From IMG/VR virus record IMGVR_UViG_3300025876_000045, positions 1-41,657 of that record: a stretch of DNA of 41,657 nt, one strand, 5' to 3'. Numbering within the stretch: position 1 is the first letter of the stretch; every line of letters starts with the position of its first letter. Positions 6,655 through 14,430 of the stretch are shown here, in pieces. This DNA is from a virus. The position numbers and the translations under genes are program-made. The notes beneath the pieces were generated by a model that saw nothing but the letters and a program-made list of their open reading frames with translations, was not told the origin of the DNA and did no database searches.

Positions 6655-6900
6655 ATGACTAAGAAATACACAAAGAACGATCACATGCACCACCTTAATG
6701 ACGGCGAGAAACCACTTGACCCCGAAGCAAACCAGTTGATTAAAGACAGGCTGGCAAGGGCAGGGTTAGATGGACAGAAACGCAACACCGCACCGCAGCA
6801 CATAGGCCAGTGGCTACAGGTCACACACCGGGCTGTCTTTAACCGGGACTTCGACCTATACGTTGGGTCTAATAAAATCGAGAAGCACTTCAGAAGCTAA
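6655..6900 (+). CDS. Small basic protein, unknown function
   Basis: 81 residues, basic, with a His-rich stretch (NDHMHHLNDGEK) and a middle helix (PEANQLIKDRLARAGLDGQK). No family is recognised. It is followed after three bases by the lysozyme-like gene, so the two probably share a transcript. The C-terminal VGSNKIEKHFRS is basic and may touch nucleic acid, but this is weak inference. Confidence 0.55.
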   Translation: MTKKYTKNDHMHHLNDGEKPLDPEANQLIKDRLARAGLDGQKRNTAPQHIGQWLQVTHRAVFNRDFDLYVGSNKIEKHFRS

Positions 6901-6903
6901 GCC

Positions 6904-7257
6904 ATGACATACATGACACTTATACTTGCACTTATAACGATTGAATCCGGTGGCAATGACTTTGCAATAGGAGATGACGGGAAAGCGTACGGTTGCCTTC
7001 AGATGCATGCCGCATACGTCCAGGATGCCGCTGAATATGCCGGGAAGGATTGGATCCATGAGGATGCTTTTCAAAGGGATGTGGCTATTCAGATCTTTGA
7101 GGCTTACATGGCTCGCTATGCAACTAAGGAGAGGCTAGGCAGGGAGCCAACAATTGAAGACATCGCAAGGATCCACAATGGTGGCCCCAATGGCTACAAA
7201 AAACCCTCCACAGATAAATATTGGAAAAAAGTTAAAAAATTATGGCAAAAACAATAA
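6904..7257 (+). CDS. Lysozyme-like / SLT-type transglycosylase (candidate endolysin)
   Basis: 117 residues with the fold signature of goose/SLT-type muramidases, which cut the glycan chains of peptidoglycan. Glu14 in ITIESGGND is the expected catalytic acid, YGCLQMH follows as the usual G-x-x-Q motif, and IARIHNGGPNGY supplies the conserved 'HNGG.NG' loop. The start MTYMTLILAL is hydrophobic but leads straight into the catalytic helix, so I do not call it a signal peptide. The length is that of a single catalytic domain with no wall-binding module. It is encoded in the early arm, far from the holin-like genes on the other strand. It could be the endolysin, or an early-made muramidase with another task. 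Its 3' end overlaps the next gene by 16 bp. Confidence 0.8.
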   Translation: MTYMTLILALITIESGGNDFAIGDDGKAYGCLQMHAAYVQDAAEYAGKDWIHEDAFQRDVAIQIFEAYMARYATKERLGREPTIEDIARIHNGGPNGYKKPSTDKYWKKVKKLWQKQ

Positions 7258-7496
7258 TAACTGAGGAGGCAACAACCTTGTTAATGAACAAAGCATTGTT
7301 TTTCATGCATAGTGAAGAACCAAATGAAGAACGTGCCGAGGTCATGTTCGAGCTTCTTTGCGACGAGCTACTTGAGATATTACCAGGGTATGAAAACAAT
7401 TCAAATAGAGCCAAGGTAGTTGCTGAAGTTTTAGTGCAGTTAGCAATACAGTCGGGGATTGATTTAAGTGGAACCCCCTGGGGATTAGAAGAATAA
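7242..7496 (+). CDS. Small acidic helical protein, unknown function
   Basis: 84 residues, strongly acidic and helical (EERAEVMFELLCDELLEILP). It overlaps the lysozyme-like gene by 16 bp in another frame, which suggests coupled translation. It is the last gene before the hairpin/terminator leader at 7513-7630. Given the overlap it could act with the lysozyme, but no motif supports this. Confidence 0.6.
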   Translation: MAKTIITEEATTLLMNKALFFMHSEEPNEERAEVMFELLCDELLEILPGYENNSNRAKVVAEVLVQLAIQSGIDLSGTPWGLEE

Positions 7497-7512
7497 AAGA
7501 CCCACCCTTTGC

Positions 7513-7594
7513 TTGACACGATTACAATAAACGGTTTCCGTATTAACTCATTCAATTTTTCTTGCTCACTTTGGGGTAATGTGAGTGAGAAATA
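7513..7594 (+). promoter_or_regulatory. TTGACA plus conserved ATAAACGGTTT box and leader hairpin
   Basis: TTGACA at 7513-7518 is followed by ATAAACGGTTTCCG and TATTAA (7527-7546). The same ATAAACGGTTT(T/C)C plus T-rich hexamer occurs on the minus strand at 29718-29737, next to TTGACA. Here the distance from TTGACA to TATTAA is 22 bp, too long for a simple sigma70 promoter. ACGG-TTT-CCGT forms a mini-palindrome, and CTCAC/GTGAG (7565-7569/7581-7585) a leader hairpin. Confidence 0.45.
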
Positions 7595-7630
7595 CCCGGC
7601 ACCGCAGCGGGTTATCTGCGGTACTTTTTT
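7595..7630 (+). terminator. Intrinsic terminator, possibly an attenuator with a competing anti-terminator stem
   Basis: ACCGCA (7601-7606) pairs with TGCGGT (7617-7622), followed by AC and six T. An alternative stem CCCG (7595-7598) with CGGG (7608-7611), extended by ATA/TTAT, would use the loop and part of the terminator. The two folds exclude each other. It lies in the leader of the replication gene block (7658 onward). Confidence 0.65.
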
Positions 7631-7657
7631 AAACTAAAACCAAACAAGATAAAAAAT

Positions 7658-8056
7658 ATGTCACTAGAAAATAAAATACAGATGCTTCTTGAAGCACTCG
7701 AAAGAAACACCGATGCACTTTTAAATGCATCTCTTACTAAACAGGTTGAACCTTTGATCGTTAAGGTACAAGAGCCCGAGCCAGTAGTTGAAGAGCCCGA
7801 GCCGGTAGTTGATGAGCCCGAGCCAGTAGTTGAAGAGCCCGAGCCAGTAGTTGAAAGTAAATCAACTGCAACTATTGAGGAATGCCGTGTTGTTGCTACA
7901 TACATAATCAAAAATAATAAAGACAAAACCGGCCTCTCATCTGTTCTACAAAAGAATGGTGTTACAAACTTATCATCATTTAGCGGGGACATGGATTCAT
8001 TCTTAAAAGATCTTGAGGATGCCGCTGGAGTTAAACTTGAGGACTGCCCAAACTAA
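7658..8056 (+). CDS. Acidic repeat protein preceding the DUF2800 nuclease
   Basis: 132 residues in three parts. A helical N-terminus (ENKIQMLLEALERNTDALLN) is followed by four copies of a seven-residue E-P-E-P-V-V-[ED] repeat (~residues 39-66, 21-bp units in the DNA), and then a helical C-terminal domain (TIEECRVVATYIIKNNKDKT...). Small proteins with a proline/acid linker and such a C-terminal domain often stand at the head of DUF2800/DUF2815 modules, but I cannot name the family. The repeat is an extended spacer. The stop TAA shares its last base with the ATG at 8056, so translation is coupled to the nuclease. Confidence 0.65.
   Translation: MSLENKIQMLLEALERNTDALLNASLTKQVEPLIVKVQEPEPVVEEPEPVVDEPEPVVEEPEPVVESKSTATIEECRVVATYIIKNNKDKTGLSSVLQKNGVTNLSSFSGDMDSFLKDLEDAAGVKLEDCPN
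7774..7857 (+). repeat. Four in-gene 21-bp repeats (EPEPVV[ED])
   Basis: Four near-identical copies of GAGCCCGAGCCAGTAGTTGA(A/T) encode a Pro-Glu linker. The high DNA identity implies recent expansion and possible length variation between relatives. Confidence 0.8.
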
Positions 8057-9291
8057 TGAGCACTCACTCAAAACTAGCACCTAGTGCCTCCAAGAGATGG
8101 ATGGAATGCACAAGGTCCGTAAGCTTTATCGATGAGTTAGCCGCCGAGGGCAGAATCAAACTCGGTGGCACCTCTTCATATGCTGAGGAGGGTACCCTTG
8201 CTCATGAGTTTGCTTCAAATGTACTCGAGGGTTTAATGGACCTGGATGACATACCTTTCCACCCTGAGATACTTGAGAGCGATTATGATGGCGAGGAGAT
8301 GTGTGAGGCCATAGGTAGCTATGTAAACCTAGCTAAGAGGCTTGTGAAGGAGGGAGATAAGGTGCTTATTGAAAGCTCCGTACCTCTCTTTTACAAACCC
8401 GAGGACACTGGTACAGTTGACTATGCTGTGGTGTCACAGAAAAGCGTTCAGATCTTAGACCTAAAATATGGTAAAGGTGTTGAGGTTGAAGCCAAAGACA
8501 ACTCACAGTTAGCAATCTACGCTATGTCTTTGATTGAAAACCTCTGGTCTGAAATTGATTTTACTCCGGACACAAGTGTTATCATATCGATTCATCAACC
8601 ACGCACAAGGGGTGACAACCCTACCCGTGTTTGGTCACTAAACCTAGGCGAACTAATTGAGTTCTGTAAGCCAATTACAAATGCCGTTGTAGATATTACT
8701 GAGGGCCATGACTTAGATTTCTATCCGAGCCAGGAGGGTTGTCAGTTTTGTCCTGCCAAAGGTGTTTGTTCCGCAAGAGCTGATTATGCCACAAATAATT
8801 TTAGCCGCGCTTCAATTGATGCGGTTGCTCAGCTCTCAGATTTAAAAGAAGAGCCAACTGATAAATTTGTGGGCCCAAGCTTTGAGACTCTAAGCGATAA
8901 ACAAATTGCTACTGTTGTAAACCACGGCAAAGACTTAATTAAATGGGTCAATTCTGTAACCGACGATGCCAAAGAAAGAATACTAAAAGGTCTCCCGGTA
9001 GAAGGTTTAAAAATTGTTCAAGGTAATAGGGGCCAAAGAAAATGGACTAACGAATCCGAGGCTGACAAACTTATTAAAACTAAGATCAAGTCTCAGGATC
9101 GCTACACCAAGAAACTAATTTCTTTGGCACAAGCCGAGAAGCTTCTCAAAAAAGAAACTCTATCAACTAGGTTTAAGAATCGCTTTGAGGATTTAACTGA
9201 TCGCAAACCCGGTTCACCAATACTTGTAAATGCCCAGGATGAACGTGATTCAATTATTACAGAAATCACAGATAACTTCGAAAATATCTAA
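8056..9291 (+). CDS. DUF2800 family PD-(D/E)XK nuclease with Cys cluster (RecB/Cas4-like)
   Basis: 411 residues. The start SKLAPSASKRWMECTRS, then EEGTLAHE near residue 45, GTVDYAVVS near 119 and ILDLKYGKG near 133, gives the H...D...DxK core of RecB/Cas4-like nucleases. CQFCPAKGVC near residue 228, with the early Cys, is the cluster that binds an iron-sulphur centre in this superfamily. The remaining C-terminus is basic and typical of DUF2800. In phage modules this gene sits with DUF2815, polA, VRR-NUC and SNF2 genes, as here, pointing to replication or recombination. The start overlaps the previous stop by one base. Nuclease fold and family are well supported; the in vivo role is not established. 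Confidence 0.88.
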   Translation: MSTHSKLAPSASKRWMECTRSVSFIDELAAEGRIKLGGTSSYAEEGTLAHEFASNVLEGLMDLDDIPFHPEILESDYDGEEMCEAIGSYVNLAKRLVKEGDKVLIESSVPLFYKPEDTGTVDYAVVSQKSVQILDLKYGKGVEVEAKDNSQLAIYAMSLIENLWSEIDFTPDTSVIISIHQPRTRGDNPTRVWSLNLGELIEFCKPITNAVVDITEGHDLDFYPSQEGCQFCPAKGVCSARADYATNNFSRASIDAVAQLSDLKEEPTDKFVGPSFETLSDKQIATVVNHGKDLIKWVNSVTDDAKERILKGLPVEGLKIVQGNRGQRKWTNESEADKLIKTKIKSQDRYTKKLISLAQAEKLLKKETLSTRFKNRFEDLTDRKPGSPILVNAQDERDSIITEITDNFENI

Positions 9292-9297
9292 AAGTAT

Positions 9298-9325
9298 TTG
9301 ACAACAATTAAACATAAAGTATCTC
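9298..9325 (+). promoter_or_regulatory. Promoter for the DUF2815 ssDNA-binding gene
   Basis: TTGACA (9298-9303), a 16-bp spacer and TATCTC (9320-9325). A perfect TTGCCA-CTC-TGGCAA hairpin (9331-9345) follows at about the start of the RNA, and an A-rich unstructured leader runs to the ATG at 9384. Confidence 0.5.
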
Positions 9326-9330
9326 TCTCA

Positions 9331-9345
9331 TTGCCACTCTGGCAA
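9331..9345 (+). promoter_or_regulatory. Perfect 6-bp hairpin/operator in the DUF2815 leader
   Basis: TTGCCA and TGGCAA are separated by CTC, immediately downstream of the predicted -10. It can be a DNA operator or a 5'-end mRNA hairpin that protects an abundant message. Confidence 0.5.
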
Positions 9346-9383
9346 TAAATAGTAAAAAACAAAAACAAAAACAAATAATAAGT

Positions 9384-9947
9384 ATGCAAATCGTAATCAA
9401 GAATGTCCGCCTCTCTTTTCCTAGCCTTTTCAAGGCAAGTAGCTTCCAAGGAGCGGGTGGAGAACAAACAGATCCTAAGTATTCCGCTACGTTCATTATG
9501 GACAAAGAGGAAAACGCACAGGATATCAAACGTATCCAAGATGGTATTGATTCACTAGTGAAGGAATACTTCAAGGGTAACTCAAAAGCACTCAAGGGTG
9601 TTTGCTTGCGTGACGGTGCTGAGAAGACAAATGATGATGGTTCTCCAAAGGACGGCTTTGGTGAAGGTATCATGTTTGTATCCGCATCAAACAAAAACCG
9701 ACCTCAGATTGTGGACAAGATTAAGTCCGTTCCATTAACTGAGGATGACAACAAAATGTACCCTGGGTGTTATGTTAACGCAGTTATTACACTGTGGGCA
9801 CAAAACAACAAGTTTGGTAAGCGTATCAACGCAAACCTCTTGGCCGTACAGTTTGTCAAGGATGGCGACCCATTCGGTGAAGCTCGTGTAGACGTTGGTT
9901 CTGTCTTCGATGATATCGAAGATGATTCCGATTCAATGCTCGATTAG
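9384..9947 (+). CDS. DUF2815 family ssDNA-binding protein
   Basis: 187 residues. The start IVIKNVRLSFPSLFKA, then KYSATFIMDKE and a YPGCYVNAVITLWAQNNKFG core, is the DUF2815 signature, an OB-fold-like ssDNA-binding protein of phage replication modules. The last 20 residues are very acidic and end in a hydrophobic pair (DDSDSMLD), like the partner-docking tails of SSBs. It has its own promoter and a strong terminator right after the stop, so it is probably made in excess of its neighbours. The family call is firm; the SSB role comes from the family. Confidence 0.88.
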   Translation: MQIVIKNVRLSFPSLFKASSFQGAGGEQTDPKYSATFIMDKEENAQDIKRIQDGIDSLVKEYFKGNSKALKGVCLRDGAEKTNDDGSPKDGFGEGIMFVSASNKNRPQIVDKIKSVPLTEDDNKMYPGCYVNAVITLWAQNNKFGKRINANLLAVQFVKDGDPFGEARVDVGSVFDDIEDDSDSMLD

Positions 9948-9961
9948 TATCTATAAACTTT

Positions 9962-9991
9962 GCCCTCCTCAAATCGAGGAGGGCATTTTTT
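9962..9991 (+). terminator. Strong intrinsic terminator after the DUF2815 gene
   Basis: Perfect 9-bp stem GCCCTCCTC/GAGGAGGGC with a five-base loop, followed by A and six T. It ends the monocistronic SSB-like message. Confidence 0.92.
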
Positions 9992-10022
9992 AACACTTCA
10001 AACCTAAAAACGTTTAACAGTT

Positions 10023-10265
10023 ATGAACATAATTAATAAAGGATTAGAAATATCTGAGCTACTAAATGCCAACCATGGCCTAGCTCAGGAGGTCGGTAAC
10101 TATCTTGAAATCGAAACAGCCTCAAAAATAATTGCAAGAACCCCACTGCACTGTGACTTTGATGACATGGTATCTTCGGTGGCAAAGGGTCTTGCTAAGG
10201 CATCCGGGGATAAAAGTGGGTATGACAAATACCTAGATCAAGCTTTCTATTTGCTGGACGTTTAA
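10023..10265 (+). CDS. Small helical protein upstream of DNA polymerase
   Basis: 80 residues, helical, with no recognised motif (GLEISELLNANHGLAQEVGN, then HCDFDDMVSSVAKGLAKASG). Its stop is one base before the polymerase ATG, so it is co-translated with polA. The leader holds AACCTAAAA at 10001-10009. Its position hints at a polymerase accessory role, but nothing in the sequence proves it. Confidence 0.6.
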   Translation: MNIINKGLEISELLNANHGLAQEVGNYLEIETASKIIARTPLHCDFDDMVSSVAKGLAKASGDKSGYDKYLDQAFYLLDV

Positions 10266-10266
10266 T

Positions 10267-12285
10267 ATGGCCCTATACCACTTAGACTTTGAGACCTTCA
10301 GTTGTGCCGACCTTAAGAAGTATGGTGCTTACAGGTATGCTGAGGACCCCTCAACTAAGATCCTCCTCTGCGCTATTGCGGAGGGGGATTCAGAGCCTGT
10401 GCTTTGGTCAGTAAACGCAAGTGATAAAGAAAATGAACCAGCATTGAAACTCTTGCGTGAGGTATCTGAAAACAAAGATGCTCTGATCTATGCACACAAT
10501 TCACAATTTGAAAATGCCATCTCTAAGTACAAATGGGAGAGTACATTTTCTTTACCTGTACCGGATGTAACACAATGGCGTTGTACGGCTTCCATGGCTC
10601 GACGTGCCGCAATACCCTCAAGCCTTGCAAAGTGCGCTTCCTTCCTAGGTCTTGACCAGTTAAAGGACACTTCCGGTATGAAGCTTATTCGTATGTTTAG
10701 CATCCCAGCTTCAACGGGTGAAAACAAAGGTCTTAGATTGATGCCTGAGGATAGACCCGATGAGTTTAAAGATTTCGGATACTACTGTCTCCAGGATGTC
10801 AGGACCGAACAGAAGGTCCACAAAGCTTTAAAGAAGTTTGATCTTAAAGGTGATCCGCTAGAAGGATTTTTGTTTGACGCAAAAATGAACGACCGTGGTG
10901 TGCCAGTGAACGTAGAAGGTCTTTTGTTTACAGACAAACTAGTAAATGAATTGAACGAAAAGCTTTCGGTACAGTTTGAGAAAATCGTTGGCCTTAGACC
11001 AACCCAAACAATAAAATTTGTTGAGTGGCTCCAGTCCAAGGGATATCCTGGTAAGAACCTACAGGTTGCAACGGTCTCAGGTGTTTTGGGAACTGACCCT
11101 AAGGCAATCGGAATGGAACAGATTGCCTATGAAGCTTTAAAGATACGATCACTTCTAGGATTCGCCGCTCTCAAAAAGATACCAACCATGTTGTCGGCGG
11201 TTAACTCCGATGGGCACGTCCGTGGTGCACTGATGTGGTCCGGTGCCGAAAGGACGCACAGATGGGCTGGCAGAATTATCCAACCACAAAACTTTAAACG
11301 GCCCGAAATCAAGGACACTGAGAATTTTTACAATACCCTCTGTTCTGGTGCACTCGAGCTAGATACCTTAGAGATGCTTTATGACAACCCGCTTCTGGCA
11401 ATTGCATCTTGTATAAGGCACTTCATTCAGCCCAAGGGGGAGCGTGGATTCTTTGACGCTGATTATGCCTCGATTGAGGCAAGGATCGTTTGCTGGCTCT
11501 GTGATCAGGAGGATAGCCTTGATCTATTCAGGGCCAATAAAGATATATACAAGGTTATGTCATCACACATCTTTGGCATAGAGCCCGAGGAGGTCACCAA
11601 AGAACAAAGGTTTGTTGGCAAGCAAGCGGTCCTAGGTTGTGGTTTCGGTATGGGCGAGGACAAGTTCAAGGGTACTTGCGAGGCATATGGACAAAATGTC
11701 AGCACAGACCTAGCCAGCCGCGCAATCAAAACTTTCCGGAAGGTAAACAACAGGGTCTCAGCATCTTGGAAGTCAATCAATGAAGCTGCTAAGGCCGCTA
11801 TTAAGGCCCCAGGGACTAAGTTCAATGGCACTGACAAGGTAGTATTTTGCTACGGCAATGAGTGTGGTTTCCCCGCTCTAATAATGCGTGTACCAAGTGG
11901 CCACTGCTTGATCTATCCAAGAGCTCGGTTGGATATGGTCGAGAAGACTTACAAGGGGGACACCTATAAAAGCCAGGAGATAATATTCTGGGGTAAGGTG
12001 CCGGGTAAGTCTAACATGTGGGGCTGGGTATCAACCTATGGTGGTAAGCTTTTGGAGAATGCAACTCAAGCCGTGGCCGGTGACGTTATGTCAAACGGTG
12101 CTGTGAAGGCACAGGCCAAAGGCTATGAGATATTCATGCTGGTTCACGACCAGGCCCTTGCAAAGATCAAGCCTGGTCAAAGCATCGAAGAGTTCTGTGA
12201 GATACTATGTGATTTACCAGAATGGGCGGACGGTCTTCCAATTGAAGCGGAGGGTTCTGAGGTACCATTCTATCGCAAAGACTAA
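10267..12285 (+). CDS. polA: Family A DNA polymerase with 3'-5' exonuclease domain
   Basis: 672 residues. The exonuclease part opens with HLDFETFS (Asp7, Glu9), has AHNSQFE near residue 77 as motif II, and YCLQDVRTE as motif III near 175. The polymerase part has motif A DADYASIEARIV near 398, the O-helix region RFVGKQAVLGCGFGMG near 453, and motif C MLVHDQ near 626. All catalytic carboxylates expected of phage PolA are present. There is no 5'-3' nuclease domain, as usual in phage versions. It is the replicative polymerase and works with the primase-helicase, the SSB-like protein and the SNF2 helicase. The start follows the previous stop by one base. Confidence 0.95.
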   Translation: MALYHLDFETFSCADLKKYGAYRYAEDPSTKILLCAIAEGDSEPVLWSVNASDKENEPALKLLREVSENKDALIYAHNSQFENAISKYKWESTFSLPVPDVTQWRCTASMARRAAIPSSLAKCASFLGLDQLKDTSGMKLIRMFSIPASTGENKGLRLMPEDRPDEFKDFGYYCLQDVRTEQKVHKALKKFDLKGDPLEGFLFDAKMNDRGVPVNVEGLLFTDKLVNELNEKLSVQFEKIVGLRPTQTIKFVEWLQSKGYPGKNLQVATVSGVLGTDPKAIGMEQIAYEALKIRSLLGFAALKKIPTMLSAVNSDGHVRGALMWSGAERTHRWAGRIIQPQNFKRPEIKDTENFYNTLCSGALELDTLEMLYDNPLLAIASCIRHFIQPKGERGFFDADYASIEARIVCWLCDQEDSLDLFRANKDIYKVMSSHIFGIEPEEVTKEQRFVGKQAVLGCGFGMGEDKFKGTCEAYGQNVSTDLASRAIKTFRKVNNRVSASWKSINEAAKAAIKAPGTKFNGTDKVVFCYGNECGFPALIMRVPSGHCLIYPRARLDMVEKTYKGDTYKSQEIIFWGKVPGKSNMWGWVSTYGGKLLENATQAVAGDVMSNGAVKAQAKGYEIFMLVHDQALAKIKPGQSIEEFCEILCDLPEWADGLPIEAEGSEVPFYRKD

Positions 12286-12288
12286 ACC

Positions 12289-12317
12289 TTGACTAAAAAG
12301 ATTAAAAACCATTTATT
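12289..12317 (+). promoter_or_regulatory. Promoter for the 12327-14430 block, near-leaderless
   Basis: TTGACT (12289-12294), a 17-bp spacer and TTTATT (12312-12317), nine bases before the ATG at 12327. The same -10 hexamer and spacing are used by the minus-strand promoter at 29718-29746. Confidence 0.55.
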
Positions 12318-12326
12318 ATATGCACC

Positions 12327-12632
12327 ATGAAAAATTTTAAACCATTCCCGGAAACTCCTGAGGTTACTCAAGAGGACAGACTGCGCTTGAAAAGCGCGGG
12401 TTATTTAAACTGCTGGAATGCAATGAATTCCGCTCTTTCTAGCAATCCACCATCAGCGGAAGACCTAAAAAAGTTAATCCTTATTGAACTCGAAAGGAAG
12501 AGACCACGCTCCCCAATGATCAATAAATTTATAATCCGATTGCAAAAGGCGGAGAGGGTCATTATCATGGGGAAGATTATAGAATCTAATCCCAAGAAAC
12601 AAATGATACCGGTTAATTTGTCCTATGCTTGA
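12327..12632 (+). CDS. Small basic helical protein, unknown function
   Basis: 101 residues, basic and helical, without Cys/His motifs (RLRLKSAGYLNCWNAMNSAL; LKKLILIELERKRPRSP). It is the first gene of the nuclease/helicase sub-operon and overlaps the VRR-NUC gene by 8 bp. It may be the partner of the nuclease or helicase. No family is recognised. Confidence 0.6.
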   Translation: MKNFKPFPETPEVTQEDRLRLKSAGYLNCWNAMNSALSSNPPSAEDLKKLILIELERKRPRSPMINKFIIRLQKAERVIIMGKIIESNPKKQMIPVNLSYA

Positions 12633-12903
12633 AAAGGAAGTTGAGAAGAAAATAGGTAGTTACGCCAAATCGAGAGGTTGCATATACTATAAGTTTTCAT
12701 CCCCAAGCAACAGAGGTGTACCGGATAGAATAGTAATATCACCATCAGGGGAGGTTCTTTTTCTTGAGCTTAAAGCCCCCGGTAAAAAGCCAACTAAACT
12801 TCAACTTCGTGAAATTAATAAGCTAAAAGAAAACAACGCTAGGGCTGCCTGGTGTGACGATGTTATTTCGGGGAAGCTTCTCATTGATTCAATTTGCAAA
12901 TGA
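12625..12903 (+). CDS. VRR-NUC domain nuclease
   Basis: 92 residues, a complete stand-alone VRR-NUC (PD-(D/E)XK superfamily) module. GVPDR at 31-35 gives the catalytic Asp, and LFLELKAPG gives E-x-K (48-50), followed by the usual Q-x-x-x-I helix (LQLREINKL). Such phage nucleases are thought to act on branched DNA and often neighbour SNF2 helicases, as here. It overlaps the genes on both sides (8 bp and 4 bp), so the four genes are translated as one unit. Confidence 0.93.
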   Translation: MLEKEVEKKIGSYAKSRGCIYYKFSSPSNRGVPDRIVISPSGEVLFLELKAPGKKPTKLQLREINKLKENNARAAWCDDVISGKLLIDSICK

Positions 12904-13085
12904 AGAACCCGCCAAACTTTTTTGAATTAAAGTCTGTGCTTTATAGGCTTAAGAAACCTAAGTTCTACAAGTTGATGAGCAGAGAAGATCGTAAGTTTGT
13001 TAAAAAAATGGATACCCTTAGATCCTTTACCCGTAATCAGAAAGAAAGAATAGTCAGAATATCAGATGAAATTCCAGCCCCTTAA
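12900..13085 (+). CDS. Small very basic protein, unknown function
   Basis: 61 residues, Lys/Arg-rich (SVLYRLKKPKFYKLMSREDRK), with no other motif. The ATG overlaps the VRR-NUC stop (ATGA), and the 3' end overlaps the helicase gene by 20 bp. The charge suggests nucleic-acid binding, and the tight packing suggests that it acts with the nuclease-helicase pair. Confidence 0.6.
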   Translation: MKNPPNFFELKSVLYRLKKPKFYKLMSREDRKFVKKMDTLRSFTRNQKERIVRISDEIPAP

Positions 13086-14430
13086 ACACCAGGACATAGG
13101 AATCAAATGGTTGAAAGATCGGAATGTAGCCGCACTCTTTGCCGGGATGGGGTTGGGCAAGTCATCAATGACACTCTCGGCACTGGACGATCTTTTTTGT
13201 GAGGGTGCCACAAAGGGTGCGCTAATTGTGGCACCTCTTAGAGTGTCTGTATTGACTTGGCCGTACGAAATCCGGAAGTGGGATAGGTTTAAATGGATGA
13301 GGGTTGCCTTGCTGAGAACCAAGGAAGGTATGCAAGCATGGAAGGACGGCTCCGCTGATATCTATTTGCTGAACTACGAAAGGATACCACAATTCTGTAA
13401 GTCTTGCCTTGAGGGCGTTAACAAAGAAGACATGCCAGTGGACACCATCATATGGGACGAGCTCTCTAAGGCTAAATCACATAGCAGCAAACGGATAAAC
13501 ACCATCCGCAAGTATCGGGACCTCTTTGACCGCCACTGGGGCCTTACCGGCACCCCAAGACCGAATGGTATAATTGACTTGTTCTCTCAAATCCGCCTTT
13601 TAGATGGTGGTGGTCTTTTGGGCAAATCATTCTATGGGTTTCGCCAGGCTTATCTAAAACCCGACAATGCTTTTTCACAGTTCCCAAAATGGCTAGCACG
13701 TCCTGGGGCTGATGAGGTTGTAACCGAGAAGCTTTCCGATCTCTCTTTGGTACTTAGGTCCGAGGATTGGCTGGACATACCACCAACAAGCGTTGAGGAC
13801 ATTGAGGTTTCTTTGCCAAAGGAGGCGGCCAAGATATACAAAGAACTTCAGAAGGAGTTTCTGGCCGAGCTGGAAGATGGGAAAGAAGTGGTGGCGGTAA
13901 ATGCTGCGGTGAAAATGAACAAACTTTTACAGGTAACCTCCGGGGCTGTATACGATGAGAATCGTTCTGTCGGCCTAGTCCATGACAACAAGATCAAAGC
14001 ACTAAAGAAGTTTCAAAAGGACAACCCTGGGCCGATCCTAGTGGCCACTGCCTTCAAGCATGAGCAGTCAAGAATCTTGAAATCCTGCAAGGGGGCTGAG
14101 CTATTTCGTGGAGATACCCTTGATAGGTGGGTCGCCGGTAAGATACCCATGCTTGTAGCCGATCCCCGATCAATCGGACATGGTGTTGATCGGTTGCAGG
14201 ACGGTGGCCGTATAGCGGTTTGGTTTTCACCGACATGGTCCAGGGAACTGTATGACCAGTTCAACGCCCGGCTTGCAAGAACAGGTCAAAAAGAGGAGAC
14301 AAGGGTTGTGAGGATTGTCTGCCCCGGGACTGTAGATGACGCAGTCCTAGAGGCACTGAGGGCACGTGGCGAGGGCCAAGATGGTTTCCTAGCCGCTGTT
14401 AAAAATCTGCAAGATCTCGCAAGAGTTTAG
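13066..14430 (+). CDS. SNF2/DEAD-like superfamily 2 helicase
   Basis: 454 residues. Walker A is GMGLGKSS (27-34), motif Ia LIVAPLRV, motif II WDELSKAK (~131), motif III LTGTP (~160-164) and motif VI QFNARLARTGQ (~399-409). It is the phage-type short SNF2 helicase found beside VRR-NUC and DUF2800 genes, likely a translocase for replication-fork or recombination intermediates. The start at 13066 lies within the preceding gene. Its stop overlaps the stop of the converging minus-strand gene, so no terminator fits between the two arms. Confidence 0.92.
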   Translation: MKFQPLKHQDIGIKWLKDRNVAALFAGMGLGKSSMTLSALDDLFCEGATKGALIVAPLRVSVLTWPYEIRKWDRFKWMRVALLRTKEGMQAWKDGSADIYLLNYERIPQFCKSCLEGVNKEDMPVDTIIWDELSKAKSHSSKRINTIRKYRDLFDRHWGLTGTPRPNGIIDLFSQIRLLDGGGLLGKSFYGFRQAYLKPDNAFSQFPKWLARPGADEVVTEKLSDLSLVLRSEDWLDIPPTSVEDIEVSLPKEAAKIYKELQKEFLAELEDGKEVVAVNAAVKMNKLLQVTSGAVYDENRSVGLVHDNKIKALKKFQKDNPGPILVATAFKHEQSRILKSCKGAELFRGDTLDRWVAGKIPMLVADPRSIGHGVDRLQDGGRIAVWFSPTWSRELYDQFNARLARTGQKEETRVVRIVCPGTVDDAVLEALRARGEGQDGFLAAVKNLQDLARV

